A stretch of 64,000 bases of DNA from Saprospiraceae bacterium (GTDB lineage: Bacteria > Bacteroidota > Bacteroidia > Chitinophagales > Saprospiraceae), in assembly GCA_020630435.1 (NCBI GenBank), contig JAHDBJ010000007.1:1-64000 (forward strand), written 5' to 3'. Numbering within the stretch: the stretch's first letter is position 1; every line of letters starts with the position of its first letter. The notes beneath the pieces were generated by a model. The model was given only the letters and a program-made list of their open reading frames with translations, was not told the origin of the DNA and ran no database searches. The position numbers were made by a program, and so were the translations under genes. Below are positions 36,849-46,717 of this stretch, one piece after another.

Positions 36849-37628
36849 ATGGAATATTCAAATCTATTGATTCATAATAATGATGGCATCATTACCCTAA
36901 CCATCAATCGCCCTAAAGCATTAAATGCTTTAAACCAACAAACCTTAAATGAGATCAAACACTTCTTTGAAAACACCAAAAATGATACAAGTATTAAAGG
37001 CATTATTCTTACTGGTGCTGGTGAAAAATCATTTATTGCTGGTGCAGATATAAAAGAATTTTTATCCTTAGATCAAGGTTCAGGTACTCAAATGGCACAA
37101 AATGGTCACGATATTTTCTTTCTAATTGAGCGTTTTCCTAAACCTGTCATCGCTGCTGTCAATGGTTTTGCACTAGGAGGAGGATGTGAATTGGCCATGG
37201 CTTGTCATATGCGAATTGCTTCCCCTAATGCTAAATTTGGACAACCTGAAGTTAATTTGGGTATTATTCCAGGTTATGGCGGTACTCAACGACTCATTCA
37301 GCTTATCGGAAAAGGTAAAGCTATAGAATTATTAATGACAGCTGATATGATTAATGCCGAGGAAGCTCTAAGGTTAGGCTTAGTAAATCATGTCGTCGCT
37401 CAAGAAGAGCTTATAGAAAAATCTAGCAAAATTATAGCAACGATAGCAACGAAAGCGCCAGTAGCTATTGCTAAAATTGTAGAGTGTGTCAATGCCTATT
37501 ACAATAATGAGCCTGATGGATTTATGGCAGAAATCGCTGCTTTTGGAAGAACTGCTGGAACAGCAGATTTTCAAGAAGGAGCCGCTGCCTTCATAGAAAA
37601 ACGAAAAGCAAATTTTAAAGGTGCATAA
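36849..37628 (+). CDS. Enoyl-CoA hydratase/isomerase (crotonase) family protein
   Basis: 259 aa. The oxyanion-hole segments are [10 protein letters not shown] and [16 protein letters not shown]. The catalytic glutamates of hydratases are at FGQPEVNLG and AIELLMTAD, and [10 protein letters not shown] is typical. It hydrates short-chain enoyl-CoA in beta-oxidation or related pathways. TACTTTTG at 36805-36812 fits the -7 element but lacks a good -33 partner. First gene of a three-gene run. Confidence 0.93.
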   Translation: MEYSNLLIHNNDGIITLTINRPKALNALNQQTLNEIKHFFENTKNDTSIKGIILTGAGEKSFIAGADIKEFLSLDQGSGTQMAQNGHDIFFLIERFPKPVIAAVNGFALGGGCELAMACHMRIASPNAKFGQPEVNLGIIPGYGGTQRLIQLIGKGKAIELLMTADMINAEEALRLGLVNHVVAQEELIEKSSKIIATIATKAPVAIAKIVECVNAYYNNEPDGFMAEIAAFGRTAGTADFQEGAAAFIEKRKANFKGA

Positions 37629-37641
37629 AAAACCAAAGATT

Positions 37642-37887
37642 ATGTGGAAAGAAGAAGACAATAAATTATCAGCAACGTTCAGATTTAAAGACTTTACGGA
37701 AGCTTTTGCCTTTATGACGGAAGTAGCTTTTCATGCTGAAAAACAAAATCATCATCCTAACTGGAGTAATGTCTGGAATACTGTTAAAATTGACTTGACA
37801 ACACATGATGCAGGGAATACAGTCACCCAAAAAGATCATACCTTAGCAAAAAGTATTAGACATATTTATAAAAAGTATAGTCTATGA
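37642..37887 (+). CDS. 4a-hydroxytetrahydrobiopterin dehydratase
   Basis: 81 aa from the ATG at 37642; a GTG at 37621 would overlap the crotonase stop and adds seven unlikely residues. The pterin carbinolamine dehydratase signature is complete: [19 protein letters not shown] and LTTHDAG (active-site His pair and downstream His). It regenerates pterin cofactor for aromatic amino-acid hydroxylases. Its TGA stop overlaps the next ATG (ATGA). Confidence 0.93.
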   Translation: MWKEEDNKLSATFRFKDFTEAFAFMTEVAFHAEKQNHHPNWSNVWNTVKIDLTTHDAGNTVTQKDHTLAKSIRHIYKKYSL

Positions 37888-39026
37888 ATGTTTCGAGTAA
37901 GTTACCTGAAGTCGGGACAACCATTTTCTCTATTATGTCGAGTTTAGCTCAAGACCATAAAGCAATTAATTTATCCCAAGGATTTCCCAACTTTGATTGT
38001 CCAGAAGAACTGAAAGAGCGCCTTTCTTTTTACATGAATAAGGGATATAATCAATATGCTCCTATGGGAGGATTACCACAACTTACACAAGGTATTGCCA
38101 AAAAGACGGCTAATATCTATGGAATGTCTCTTCAATATGATAAAGAAATAACCATAACTGTAGGAGCAACACAGGCTATATTCACTGCAATTATGGCTTT
38201 TATCAAGCCAGACGATGAGGTGGTTATTATTGAACCTGCATTTGACTGTTATCGTCCTACGATCCAACTTGCAGGAGGTTTTGTAAAAGCTTATGAATTA
38301 GAAGCACCACATTATAAAATTGATTGGGAGAGATTTGCTAAATTACTATCGCCCAAAACCAAGATGGTCATTATCAACACCCCCAATAATCCCACAGGAA
38401 CAATATGGTCGGAAGATGACATCAAAACTTTGGAGAAACTTACTGATGGAACAAATATTATTGTATTGAGTGATGAAGTTTATGAACATTTAGTATATGA
38501 CCAACAAGTCCATCAAAGCGTTTTAAAATATCCTAATCTACAAAAGCGAAGTATCGTTACAAATTCTTTTGGAAAGACATATCATTGTACAGGGTGGCGT
38601 GCAGGATATTGTATAGCACCTGAAATGTTAATGAAGGAGTTTAGAAAAGTACATCAATACAATACCTTTTCCGTTTTCACTCCACTACAATATGCCCTAG
38701 CTGATTTTATACAAAAAAAATCTTTTTATTTAGATTTACCTGATTTTTATCAAAAAAAAAGAGATTATTTTTTAACTATTTTAGCACAAACACGATTTAA
38801 GGCACTTCCTTGTCAAGGTACTTATTTTCAATTAGTAGACTATTCCGCTATCAGCGATTTACCCGATACAGAATATGTCAAAAAATTAGTGGTAGAAAAT
38901 GGTATAGCAGCTATTCCTGTATCTGGGTTTTATAAAAATAAAAATGATTACAAGGTCATTCGTTTTTGTTTTGCTAAAACTAAAGAAACCTTAGATAAAG
39001 CTGCTTTTTTATTGAAAAAAATATAA
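37884..39026 (+). CDS. PLP-dependent aminotransferase (methionine/kynurenine type)
   Basis: 380 aa, fold-type I class I/II aminotransferase. [12 protein letters not shown] at the N-terminus, [20 protein letters not shown] and the PLP lysine in [16 protein letters not shown] match the YbdL/kynurenine aminotransferase branch, which in bacteria is often a methionine aminotransferase. It is translationally coupled to the pterin dehydratase gene by an ATGA overlap. Confidence 0.92.
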   Translation: MNVSSKLPEVGTTIFSIMSSLAQDHKAINLSQGFPNFDCPEELKERLSFYMNKGYNQYAPMGGLPQLTQGIAKKTANIYGMSLQYDKEITITVGATQAIFTAIMAFIKPDDEVVIIEPAFDCYRPTIQLAGGFVKAYELEAPHYKIDWERFAKLLSPKTKMVIINTPNNPTGTIWSEDDIKTLEKLTDGTNIIVLSDEVYEHLVYDQQVHQSVLKYPNLQKRSIVTNSFGKTYHCTGWRAGYCIAPEMLMKEFRKVHQYNTFSVFTPLQYALADFIQKKSFYLDLPDFYQKKRDYFLTILAQTRFKALPCQGTYFQLVDYSAISDLPDTEYVKKLVVENGIAAIPVSGFYKNKNDYKVIRFCFAKTKETLDKAAFLLKKI

Positions 39027-39082
39027 TCTCAAGAAATTACTCCAAAAACAAACCTACATTGATTCCTTTTGAATAATATTTT

Positions 39083-39090
39083 TATCTTTG
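39083..39090 (+). promoter_or_regulatory. Bacteroidota-type promoter -7 element for queA
   Basis: TATCTTTG matches TAnnTTTG exactly. ATTG at 39058-39061 serves as a three-of-four -33 element with a 21-nt spacer. Predicted leader of about 65 nt. Confidence 0.45.
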
Positions 39091-39161
39091 TCCCTCGACT
39101 ATAGTAATGGTTTGTAAACAAATCCCTAAAAAATAAAATATTAAATACAGAAGATTTATTT

Positions 39162-40220
39162 ATGAAGTTATCCAATTTCCGTTTTGATTTACCTGAATCT
39201 CTAATTGCTAAATATCCTGCCAAGAATAGACATGAATCAAGACTAATGGTTGTCCATCGAGATACAGGCAAAATAGAACATCGAATATTTAAGGATATAT
39301 TAGATTATTTTGACGAAAAAGATACCCTTATCTTTAATAATACAAAAGTGTTTCCCGCTAGATTATATGGTAAAAAAGAAAAGACAGGAGCGAATATTGA
39401 AGTATTTTTGCTTCGTGAGCTTAACCATGAATCAAGATTATGGGATGTGCTAGTTGATCCTGCTAGAAAAATTCGTGTCGGTAATAAATTATATTTTAGT
39501 GATGATGGTGGTGACGAACGATTAGTAGCTGAAGTAGTAGATAATACAACTTCTAGAGGACGTACTATTCGTTTTTTGTATGATGGAACCGATCAGGAAT
39601 TTGAGAATGAGTTATTAAGGTTAGGAAACACGCCTCTTCCTAAATATATAAAAAGAGATGCCGAAGCGATTGATAGAGAACGTTATCAGACAGTATATGC
39701 CAAAAAAATAGGTGCTGTAGCAGCTCCTACTGCTGGCTTACACTTTAGTGAAGAGCTAATGAAACGCCTTGAAATAAAAGGAATCGATTTTGCAGAGCTG
39801 ACACTACACGTAGGACTAGGAACATTTCGAAATATAGAGGTAGAAGATCTATCTAAACATAAGATGGATGCTGAATATTTCCAGATTCCAGAAGAAGCTG
39901 CTAATATTGTTAATAAAGCAATTGAAGAAAAACGTAAGATCTGTTCTGTAGGTACAACATCTATGCGTTCTATGGAATCTGCCGTTTCTGCAACAGGATT
40001 ATTAAAGCCAGCAGAAGGATGGACTAACCTATTTATATATCCTCCTTACGAGTTTAGTATTGCTAATTCTATGATTACCAATTTCCATGTACCAAAATCT
40101 AGCCTTCTAATTATGATTTGTGCGTTTGGTGGCTACGATCTTATCATGGAGGCCTACCATGAAGCTATTAAAGAGAAGTACCGCTTCTTTAGTTATGGTG
40201 ATGCCATGCTCATATTGTAG
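39162..40220 (+). CDS. queA: tRNA preQ1(34) S-adenosylmethionine ribosyltransferase-isomerase
   Basis: 352 aa, full length. N-terminal [15 protein letters not shown] and SRLMVV, then [52 protein letters not shown] and [18 protein letters not shown] are all conserved QueA segments. It transfers the ribosyl part of SAM to preQ1 in tRNA, forming epoxyqueuosine. Own promoter and strong terminator. Confidence 0.97.
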   Translation: MKLSNFRFDLPESLIAKYPAKNRHESRLMVVHRDTGKIEHRIFKDILDYFDEKDTLIFNNTKVFPARLYGKKEKTGANIEVFLLRELNHESRLWDVLVDPARKIRVGNKLYFSDDGGDERLVAEVVDNTTSRGRTIRFLYDGTDQEFENELLRLGNTPLPKYIKRDAEAIDRERYQTVYAKKIGAVAAPTAGLHFSEELMKRLEIKGIDFAELTLHVGLGTFRNIEVEDLSKHKMDAEYFQIPEEAANIVNKAIEEKRKICSVGTTSMRSMESAVSATGLLKPAEGWTNLFIYPPYEFSIANSMITNFHVPKSSLLIMICAFGGYDLIMEAYHEAIKEKYRFFSYGDAMLIL

Positions 40221-40619
40221 ATATTTTTAATATTAAAATAATCAATGTCAATTTAATTGATATTTTAGTACTTATAAAGCCGAATTGAGTAAATTATACT
40301 CAATTCGGCTTTATTTTTGATGGGATTTATATCAAAACATAGGTTGAGGAATCTTTATCGCTCCTCTTTTAAATACAATAAGTGATACATTTTTATAATA
40401 TATTGTAATGTTTTACAATACTTCTCCCTTTATATTTACTATAAAAATATGTCACAAAATATGTTTAATGCTGTTTTATTAATTGCTCCGAATTAATAAA
40501 CTTTAACGTAAGTTGTTGAAATAATTATATTTTTTGTAACGCCGCAATCGCACCTTAAAACGTTATAAAAGTAAGTTTGGACAACTTGATAAACATTATT
40601 GACCAAATAAATGATAGTA
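40221..40619. other. 399-bp intergenic region after queA
   Basis: It contains the queA terminator and then AT-rich leader sequence of the thioredoxin lipoprotein gene. TAAGTTTG at 40572-40579 matches the -7 consensus, but no -33 TTTG is found at the right spacing. Nothing else seen. Confidence 0.5.
40274..40317 (+). terminator. Rho-independent terminator of queA
   Basis: Perfect 18-bp stem (core AAAGCCGAATTGAGTA at 40276-40291 and TACTCAATTCGGCTTT at 40297-40312) with a 5-nt loop, followed by TTATTTTT. Confidence 0.9.
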
Positions 40620-41108
40620 ATGAGAAAGTTAATTTTCATCCTTGCCCTTCCACTAATCTTATTCGCTTGCAATAGTTCGAAACAAATCGTAGTTGAAACA
40701 CCTGAAGTTATTGAAGAAAAGCCAGATTATAGTAAAGGCGTTTATTTCGTTAAAGCAGAAAGCTATTTTGATGTTTTAGATAAAGCAGAAGAAGAAGGTA
40801 AATTGATTTTCCTAGATTTTTATACCGAACGTTGTTTGCCTTGCAAATTGATGGACGAAGAAGTGTTTACTGATAAAGCAACAGCCGATTTTTTTAACAA
40901 AAACTTTATCAATTATAAAGTCAATGCCAGCAAACAGCGTGGTGCTAACCTAGCAGGGCATTATCAAATCTATATGTACCCTACCCTACTTTTTGTTGAT
41001 GCAAAAGGCAATATATTAGAAAAAAAGGAAGGAGCGGCCTACCCTACGAAACTGAATGAACTCGCAAAAAGTGCAATAGTCAAAGGTGGTGTAGTGGCGG
41101 AAATGTAA
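40620..41108 (+). CDS. Thioredoxin-fold lipoprotein
   Basis: 162 aa from the ATG at 40620 (MRKLIFILALPLILFAC), a lipoprotein signal with Cys17; an ATG 9 bp upstream is also in frame. The active-site CxxC is RCLPCK in FLDFYTERCLPCKLMDEE, in the DsbD-gamma/thioredoxin_7 style. The cis-Pro region is MYPTLLFVDAKG. It probably reduces or shuffles thiols of envelope proteins. Confidence 0.88.
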   Translation: MRKLIFILALPLILFACNSSKQIVVETPEVIEEKPDYSKGVYFVKAESYFDVLDKAEEEGKLIFLDFYTERCLPCKLMDEEVFTDKATADFFNKNFINYKVNASKQRGANLAGHYQIYMYPTLLFVDAKGNILEKKEGAAYPTKLNELAKSAIVKGGVVAEM

Positions 41109-41231
41109 TACCTCTTTAAACCTCAATTTCTATATTTTTTATAGAAAACTTCTTGCATAAATAGGTTACACTATTTAAAATTTATAACTTGCTATTAGCA
41201 TTGTTGAAACAACAACTTATAGTAAGCAAAT

Positions 41232-42545
41232 ATGTCTCAAAGTCGTTCTCTTACACTGGTTATTCTTGGTATTCTACTCCTCTTAGGGGTACTTTGGGTG
41301 GTGAATCGAGATGATAATATCAAATACAATTGGATAGAAAGTTATCTCGAAGACAGTAAAGAGCCATTTGGAACGTATATCTGCTATGAACTACTTAAAA
41401 AGAAGCAACCAAATCTAAAAATCATAAAGGAAAGTGTAGCAAATGCACTAACAACCGATTCCATTCATGAACAATCTAATTATGTTTTTGTAGGGCAGGC
41501 TCTGTATTTGGATTCTTTAGATACGCAGACCTTATTACAATTTGTAGAAGATGGAAATACTGCTTTTCTTTCTAGTAAAACGATTCCTTTCGATTTGATG
41601 TTCCACCTTTTTAAATACGAAGAATGTTTTGATACTTGGAATGATTACAGCATCCATAAAGACTCCTCCATAATGGTCAACTTCTACGATACGGAAACCT
41701 CTCTTTTAGATACTGCCGACTTCTTATACAAACATATGCATGAACATGAAGTAAAAGAATATGAATGGAATTATATGGATTATAGTCATTTTTGTGATGA
41801 CAATCAAAATACCACTTTACTAGGTGCATATAGTTTTGGCGATACTTTAGAATATATCAATTTTATCAAAGTCACCTATGGCAAAGGCTTAGTTTATCTT
41901 CATACAACGCCCTTGACCTTAACCAATATCCAAATGCTAGACGAGGTCGGTCTTGATTATGCTTCTCAGCTCTTCACTCATCTAAATGAAGGTAATATCT
42001 TATGGGATGCATATGGTAGGCAAAGTGAAGGTTTTGGGCGACGTAGAAACCAGCAAGGCAGCTTTTCAAGTGGCGGCGGCGGTGATAATCAGCTGACGGA
42101 AAGGAGCCCTCTACAATATATTCTAGGGCAGAAAAGCTTACGATGGGCTTGGTACTGTTTGCTAGGTCTAAGCTTATTTTACATTGCGTTTAGAGCAAAA
42201 CGGCGACAACGAATTATTCCCGTTATAGAAGAAAATAAAAATACCTCTCTTGAATTCGTTGCTACTATTGGCAAACTATATCGCCAACAAGGCAATCATA
42301 AAAAACTTTGTCAAGATAAGATGCGCCTTTTCCTAGCCAATATACGAGAACGTTATGGTCTTGCAACCAATAGCCTAGATGAGGATTTTTACAAACGATT
42401 ATCTATCAAATCAGAAGTACCCTTAAATGATATACAACAGTTGTTTTTGATTTATAAAAATATTGAAAACTCTTCAACACTTACAGATACCACTTTCCTC
42501 AACTTCCATCAAGCTGTAAAAAACTTTATGCTTCAATCTAGGTAA
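41232..42545 (+). CDS. DUF4350 domain-containing membrane protein
   Basis: 437 aa. The N-terminal membrane segment (about 7-24) is followed by a periplasmic DUF4350 region (ICYELLKKKQPN, VFVGQALYLDSLD, FVEDGNTAFLSSKTIP). A Gly-rich stretch (SGGGGDN) precedes a second membrane segment (about 300-320) and a cytoplasmic helical tail. DUF4350 proteins often sit in MoxR-ATPase/VWA gene clusters, but none is adjacent here. Function unknown. Confidence 0.85.
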   Translation: MSQSRSLTLVILGILLLLGVLWVVNRDDNIKYNWIESYLEDSKEPFGTYICYELLKKKQPNLKIIKESVANALTTDSIHEQSNYVFVGQALYLDSLDTQTLLQFVEDGNTAFLSSKTIPFDLMFHLFKYEECFDTWNDYSIHKDSSIMVNFYDTETSLLDTADFLYKHMHEHEVKEYEWNYMDYSHFCDDNQNTTLLGAYSFGDTLEYINFIKVTYGKGLVYLHTTPLTLTNIQMLDEVGLDYASQLFTHLNEGNILWDAYGRQSEGFGRRRNQQGSFSSGGGGDNQLTERSPLQYILGQKSLRWAWYCLLGLSLFYIAFRAKRRQRIIPVIEENKNTSLEFVATIGKLYRQQGNHKKLCQDKMRLFLANIRERYGLATNSLDEDFYKRLSIKSEVPLNDIQQLFLIYKNIENSSTLTDTTFLNFHQAVKNFMLQSR

Positions 42546-42648
42546 TGATTCTTTTAAAAGTCTTTCTAGATGAACTTAACATTCAAAGGCTTCTAAAATA
42601 AAATAAAAAACATACCTTTGTTTCTCAATAAGAAACCAATCAAAAATT

Positions 42649-43821
42649 ATGTATCCCGATTTATCTTATATCCTACACGCCCTTATAGGCACAGAACCTG
42701 ATAATGCTTTTTCAGTTGTCAAAACTTTTGGCTTATTCCTAGCCTTATCTTTTCTGGTAGCAGCCTATTTTTTGTATAAAGAATTAAAAAGAAAAGAAGC
42801 CCAAGGTCTTTTTGAGTATACCCATACTAGCCGAATTGTTGGTACTCCAGCATCGGTTCTTGATTTATTAACGAGTGGCATATTTGGTTTTATTCTAGGA
42901 GCCAAATTATTGTATGCTTATTTCAATTTCCCTGAATTTCAGGCAGATGCTGTTAGTGTACTCTTTTCGTTAAAAGGAAGTCTCATTGGCGGAATTATTG
43001 GAGCAGCTATTTTTGCAGGGATAAAATACTGGGAAAAACAACGAGAGAAATTACCGAAACCCGTAGAGAAAAAGTTCGTTGTTAAGCCATCTGATCGAGT
43101 GGGTGATATTGTGATCGTTGCAGCAATATCAGGTATCATTGGAGCTAAGATATTCGCAATAATTGAAGAAATGGATGATTTTTGGCAAGACCCTATTGGT
43201 ACATTCTTTTCTGGTAGTGGTCTAGCAATATATGGTGGATTAATTGGTGGTTTCATTGGCGTCTTTTTATACCTTAAACGTTATAATATAAAGCCTATTC
43301 ACGTTATGGATGCTACGGCTCCTTCTCTTATTTTAGCATATGGTGTAGGGCGTATGGGATGTCAATTCTCAGGCGATGGAGACTGGGGAATTGTTGCTAA
43401 ACCGCAACCTGATAGTTGGTTTTTACCCGATTGGCTATGGTCTTTTAAATATCCGCACAATGTCAATAAAGACGGCGTACCTATAGAAGGTTGTACTTGG
43501 GAGTATTGTATGGAACTCGTCAACGGTGTTTATCCAACACCTATCTATGAAACTTTTGTGGCGACATTAATTTTTCTTTTTCTTTGGGCTATTCGAAAAC
43601 GCATTAAAGTTGCAGGTGTTTTATTTTTTATTTATCTAATTTTTAATGGTATTGAGCGGTATTTTATTGAAAAAATAAGGGTAAATAGTCGATATGAGGA
43701 ATACTTCAACCTCACCCAAGCCGAAATCATTGCTATCCTATTTGTAAGTACTGGAATCATCGCAATTGCCTATCTATGGTCAAGAGCCAAAAAACAGTCC
43801 CCTAAAACAGATTATACTTAA
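42649..43821 (+). CDS. lgt: Prolipoprotein diacylglyceryl transferase
   Basis: 390 aa, multi-pass inner-membrane enzyme. The Lgt signature region is seen as YGVGRMGCQFSGDGDWG, with YPTPIYET and FNGIERYFIEKIR further on. It transfers diacylglycerol to the lipobox cysteine of lipoprotein precursors, of which this window encodes several. It is longer than E. coli Lgt (~290 aa), with extra hydrophilic loops (~60 and ~140), as in other Bacteroidota. TACCTTTG at 42613-42620 fits the -7 element. Confidence 0.92.
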   Translation: MYPDLSYILHALIGTEPDNAFSVVKTFGLFLALSFLVAAYFLYKELKRKEAQGLFEYTHTSRIVGTPASVLDLLTSGIFGFILGAKLLYAYFNFPEFQADAVSVLFSLKGSLIGGIIGAAIFAGIKYWEKQREKLPKPVEKKFVVKPSDRVGDIVIVAAISGIIGAKIFAIIEEMDDFWQDPIGTFFSGSGLAIYGGLIGGFIGVFLYLKRYNIKPIHVMDATAPSLILAYGVGRMGCQFSGDGDWGIVAKPQPDSWFLPDWLWSFKYPHNVNKDGVPIEGCTWEYCMELVNGVYPTPIYETFVATLIFLFLWAIRKRIKVAGVLFFIYLIFNGIERYFIEKIRVNSRYEEYFNLTQAEIIAILFVSTGIIAIAYLWSRAKKQSPKTDYT

Positions 43822-43878
43822 TCAATACAAAGCATTTTAGTCAAAATATACGTTTTTGAATAAAAAAACTACTCAATT

Positions 43879-45366
43879 TTGTCTTTAATTAAAAAACTGG
43901 CAGGGGAAACGGTAATTTATGGTGCAAGCAGCATCTTGAGTCGCTTACTTAATTATGTTATTCTCACACCTTACCTAACAAAAGTATTTGTAGAGCAGGA
44001 GTATGGTGTTGTTTCTCTTTTATATACCTATGCTGCTTTGCTGATGGTCTTTCTGACTTATCGAATGGAAACCGCTTTTTTCAGATTTGCTAGTAAGGAT
44101 ACAAACCTTAACCGAGCATTTTCTACTGCTGCGCTGCCAATTCTCATTACGACCCTTTTGGCATTAGCCATACTACTCCCTTTTTCTGGTACTATTGCCG
44201 ATTGGCTTTCTTATGAAGGACACCGAGATTATATTATTTGGTTTGTGCTAATTGTTGGTTTTGATGCACTTGCCGCTATTCCTTTTGCTAAGTTGAGACT
44301 TGAAAATCGCCCCATAAAGTTTGCCGTTGTTAAAACTGTCAACATCCTTGTAAACATCTTTTTCATTTTCTTCTTTTTAGAGATTTGCCCTCTACTCATC
44401 CGAAAGGGATACGACTGGCTAGAGCTTATTTTTGATAAAAATAATCGGATTGCTTATGTCTTTATTGCTAATTTATTAGGTAGCGCAAGCGTTTTTCTAT
44501 TGCTACTTCCAGAATATTTTAAACATAAACTACAATTTGATGGCGCATTACTTAGACAAATGCTCGCCTATGCTGCCCCCCTAGTCGTAGTAGGCATTGC
44601 TGCTATCGTCAATCAACTGATCAACCTTCCCATGTTAGAGCATCTGTTGCCTTATGGGTTAGAAGAAAATCGTGCTCAAGTTGGTATTTATTCTGCCTGC
44701 TATAAAATTGCTATCTTAATGAGTCTTTTTATTCAAGCCTTTAACTATGCAGCCGAACCCTTCTTTTTCCGTAATTCCAATCGTGGTGACGCTAAGGCGA
44801 TTTATGCCCAAGTTGGTTTAGCCTTTACGCTTGTAGGTGGAACCGTATTTTTAGGTATCACGAGTTATATTGATTTTATAAAATATTTTATTGGTGAAAA
44901 TTTCAGAAGCGGACTACATATTGTTCCTATCTTATTGCTAGCCTTTCTTTCCTTGGGTTTATATTATAATTTTTCGATTTGGTATAAACTGACCGACAAG
45001 ACTAAATTTGGCGCATATATATCTGTGGCTGGAGCTGTGATTACCATCACCCTCAATTTTATATTAATTCCAATCTATGGATATGTTGGTTCTGCTTGGG
45101 CAGCATTAGTTTGCTATACCTTTATGGCTGCTACTGCCTACTTTACTGGAAAGAGATATTATCCGATAGATTACCCAATTATAAAAATGCTATTGTATAT
45201 TGTGGCTGCAATTGGATTGTACTTTATCGGTTCGATCTTCAAGCAGTTGAATCTAGAATGGTGGCTGAATATATTTTTTAATACAATTTTACTCCTAGGC
45301 TACATTTTCTTGATTTTCTTTTTTGAAAGAAATAATTTGCGGAAGTGGAAAAGCAATGAAGCGTAA
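43879..45366 (+). CDS. Polysaccharide flippase (Wzx/MATE-like), TTG start
   Basis: 495 aa with about 12-14 membrane segments. The N-terminus SLIKKLAGETVIYGASSILSR is the conserved start of Bacteroidota oligosaccharide flippases, and the only start giving it is TTG at 43879; the next in-frame Met is more than 50 residues in. It probably flips lipid-linked glycan across the inner membrane. No glycosyltransferases are adjacent. Confidence 0.9.
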   Translation: MSLIKKLAGETVIYGASSILSRLLNYVILTPYLTKVFVEQEYGVVSLLYTYAALLMVFLTYRMETAFFRFASKDTNLNRAFSTAALPILITTLLALAILLPFSGTIADWLSYEGHRDYIIWFVLIVGFDALAAIPFAKLRLENRPIKFAVVKTVNILVNIFFIFFFLEICPLLIRKGYDWLELIFDKNNRIAYVFIANLLGSASVFLLLLPEYFKHKLQFDGALLRQMLAYAAPLVVVGIAAIVNQLINLPMLEHLLPYGLEENRAQVGIYSACYKIAILMSLFIQAFNYAAEPFFFRNSNRGDAKAIYAQVGLAFTLVGGTVFLGITSYIDFIKYFIGENFRSGLHIVPILLLAFLSLGLYYNFSIWYKLTDKTKFGAYISVAGAVITITLNFILIPIYGYVGSAWAALVCYTFMAATAYFTGKRYYPIDYPIIKMLLYIVAAIGLYFIGSIFKQLNLEWWLNIFFNTILLLGYIFLIFFFERNNLRKWKSNEA

Positions 45367-45411
45367 TTTTTAACTTTATTAAATAACTAATTCTTAAATA
45401 AGCCCACAACA

Positions 45412-45948
45412 ATGGAAACTGTAAAAATCCATGACAAAGAGTTCAAAATATTCATTTCAAAAGAAAAAATTCAAAAGCGAATACAAGAATTGGGTGCTAC
45501 GCTTAGTAAAAAATTTAAAGGGAAAAAACCAATTTTCATCAGCATACTTAATGGTTCTTTTGTGCTTGTAGCAGACTTGGTACGTGCTTGTGATTTCGAT
45601 TGTGAACTCTCCTTTATTAAATTATCTTCTTATCAAAAAATGCAAACTACTGGCAAAGTCAATGTCATTATGGGACTAGATATTGACGTTGAAGGGTATG
45701 ATGTAATTGTTGTAGAAGATATTATTGATACTGGAAATACCTTAAGTAAATTTATTCCAGATTTATATGCAGAAAAACCAAAATCTGTTACAATACTTAC
45801 CCTCCTCTTCAAACCTGATGCACTCAAAAACGATATTCAAATTGATCATATTGGCTTTGAAATCCCGAATAAATTTGTAGTAGGATACGGTTTGGATTAC
45901 GACGGACTAGGACGGACTATTCCCGACATTCTACAATTACAAGAGTAG
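45412..45948 (+). CDS. hpt: Hypoxanthine phosphoribosyltransferase
   Basis: 178 aa. The PRPP-binding motif is VVEDIIDTGNTL; ISILNGSFVLVADLVRA and FEIPNKFVVGYGLDYDGLGR are typical. It salvages hypoxanthine and guanine to IMP and GMP. It starts 46 bp after the flippase stop. Confidence 0.95.
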   Translation: METVKIHDKEFKIFISKEKIQKRIQELGATLSKKFKGKKPIFISILNGSFVLVADLVRACDFDCELSFIKLSSYQKMQTTGKVNVIMGLDIDVEGYDVIVVEDIIDTGNTLSKFIPDLYAEKPKSVTILTLLFKPDALKNDIQIDHIGFEIPNKFVVGYGLDYDGLGRTIPDILQLQE

Positions 45949-45973
45949 TATATTTTTCATATATTTGCTAGTC

Positions 45974-46015
45974 AATTAGTATATTAAGTAGGTAAACCTA
46001 ATTAATATACTAATT
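45974..46015. promoter_or_regulatory. Long imperfect palindrome containing element copy A
   Basis: A 19-bp inverted repeat with one mismatch (arms 45974-45992 and 45997-46015, loop TAAA). Its core AAGTAGGTAAACCTAATT recurs, with changes, at 46120-46138 (inverted) and 50683-50704. It could end hpt transcription, but no T-run follows; the recurrence favours a binding site or repeat. Confidence 0.4.
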
Positions 46016-46118
46016 TATGACAGAAAAATTAAATTTCACGCTTCGTTAAAAAGCCTTGAAAACCAATAGGTTTTCTGCCTCGATTGGAATTCAATTTATA
46101 CGCATCAAAATGAACTAT

Positions 46119-46138
46119 CAATTAAGTCAACCTACTTA
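46119..46138. promoter_or_regulatory. Element copy B upstream of the HYC_CC_PP gene
   Basis: On the minus strand TAAGTAGGTTGACTTAATT matches copy A at all but three positions. It ends 33 bp before the ATG at 46172, where an operator would lie. Its own symmetry (TAAGT, 6 nt, ACTTA) is weaker than that of copy A. Confidence 0.4.
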
Positions 46139-46171
46139 CAACAATATTAAAGCCCTTATCGTTACAAAGAT

Positions 46172-46633
46172 ATGCTCATAAGCAAAACAAATAGAATTTT
46201 ATCTTTAGTACTATCGATGTTGATTTTTATCTCATCAACAGGGTTTTCTATTGATTTGCATTATTGTCAAGGAAAGGTTAAGAGTTTTAGTTTCTTTGGA
46301 AAAGCACCTTCTTGTCATCAACAAAACAAGAAAAAGCATTGTAAAAAGAAAGAAAAGACTTGTCACTCAACTTTCTCCAAACAAGACCAAATAGGGAAAT
46401 GCCAAAAAGATTGTTGCTCTAATAGAACCTTTAAGATTGAAAGTAACGATCGACCTAAACAGCTTCAACCAGTAGAAATTTTCCCTATACAGGTTCAATT
46501 TCTTACATCCTTTGTTCAGGTATTTCTATTAAAAAAGAGAGACCTGCATAAAATTATTATTCCATATTTAAACTATATTCCTCCCCTACTGAATAAGAAT
46601 ATACCTGTCCTTGTTCAGTCTTTCCTTCTTTAA
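46172..46633 (+). CDS. HYC_CC_PP family protein
   Basis: 153 aa, of the small Bacteroidota family named for its motifs: HYC at 30-32 just after an N-terminal hydrophobic segment (residues ~8-28), CC at 81-82 (KDCCSNRTF), PP at 137-138 (YIPPLL). The middle is Cys/His/Lys-rich (CHQQNKKKHCKKKEKTCHS). From general knowledge, such proteins are often encoded near TonB receptors and HMA proteins, hinting at periplasmic metal handling. A double-HMA protein is encoded 0.9 kb downstream. Confidence 0.85.
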   Translation: MLISKTNRILSLVLSMLIFISSTGFSIDLHYCQGKVKSFSFFGKAPSCHQQNKKKHCKKKEKTCHSTFSKQDQIGKCQKDCCSNRTFKIESNDRPKQLQPVEIFPIQVQFLTSFVQVFLLKKRDLHKIIIPYLNYIPPLLNKNIPVLVQSFLL

Positions 46634-46717
46634 ATTTTGCTGTGTTCAATAATTGTATTTCCTATTTGGCATCCGAATAGGATATTATTTATTTTATCAA
46701 TCGAACATAATAAAATC

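Noticed and set aside
46637-46717. TTG-initiated extension of the outer-membrane protein gene
   Set aside because: The extension hides the signal peptide that begins at the ATG at 46718.
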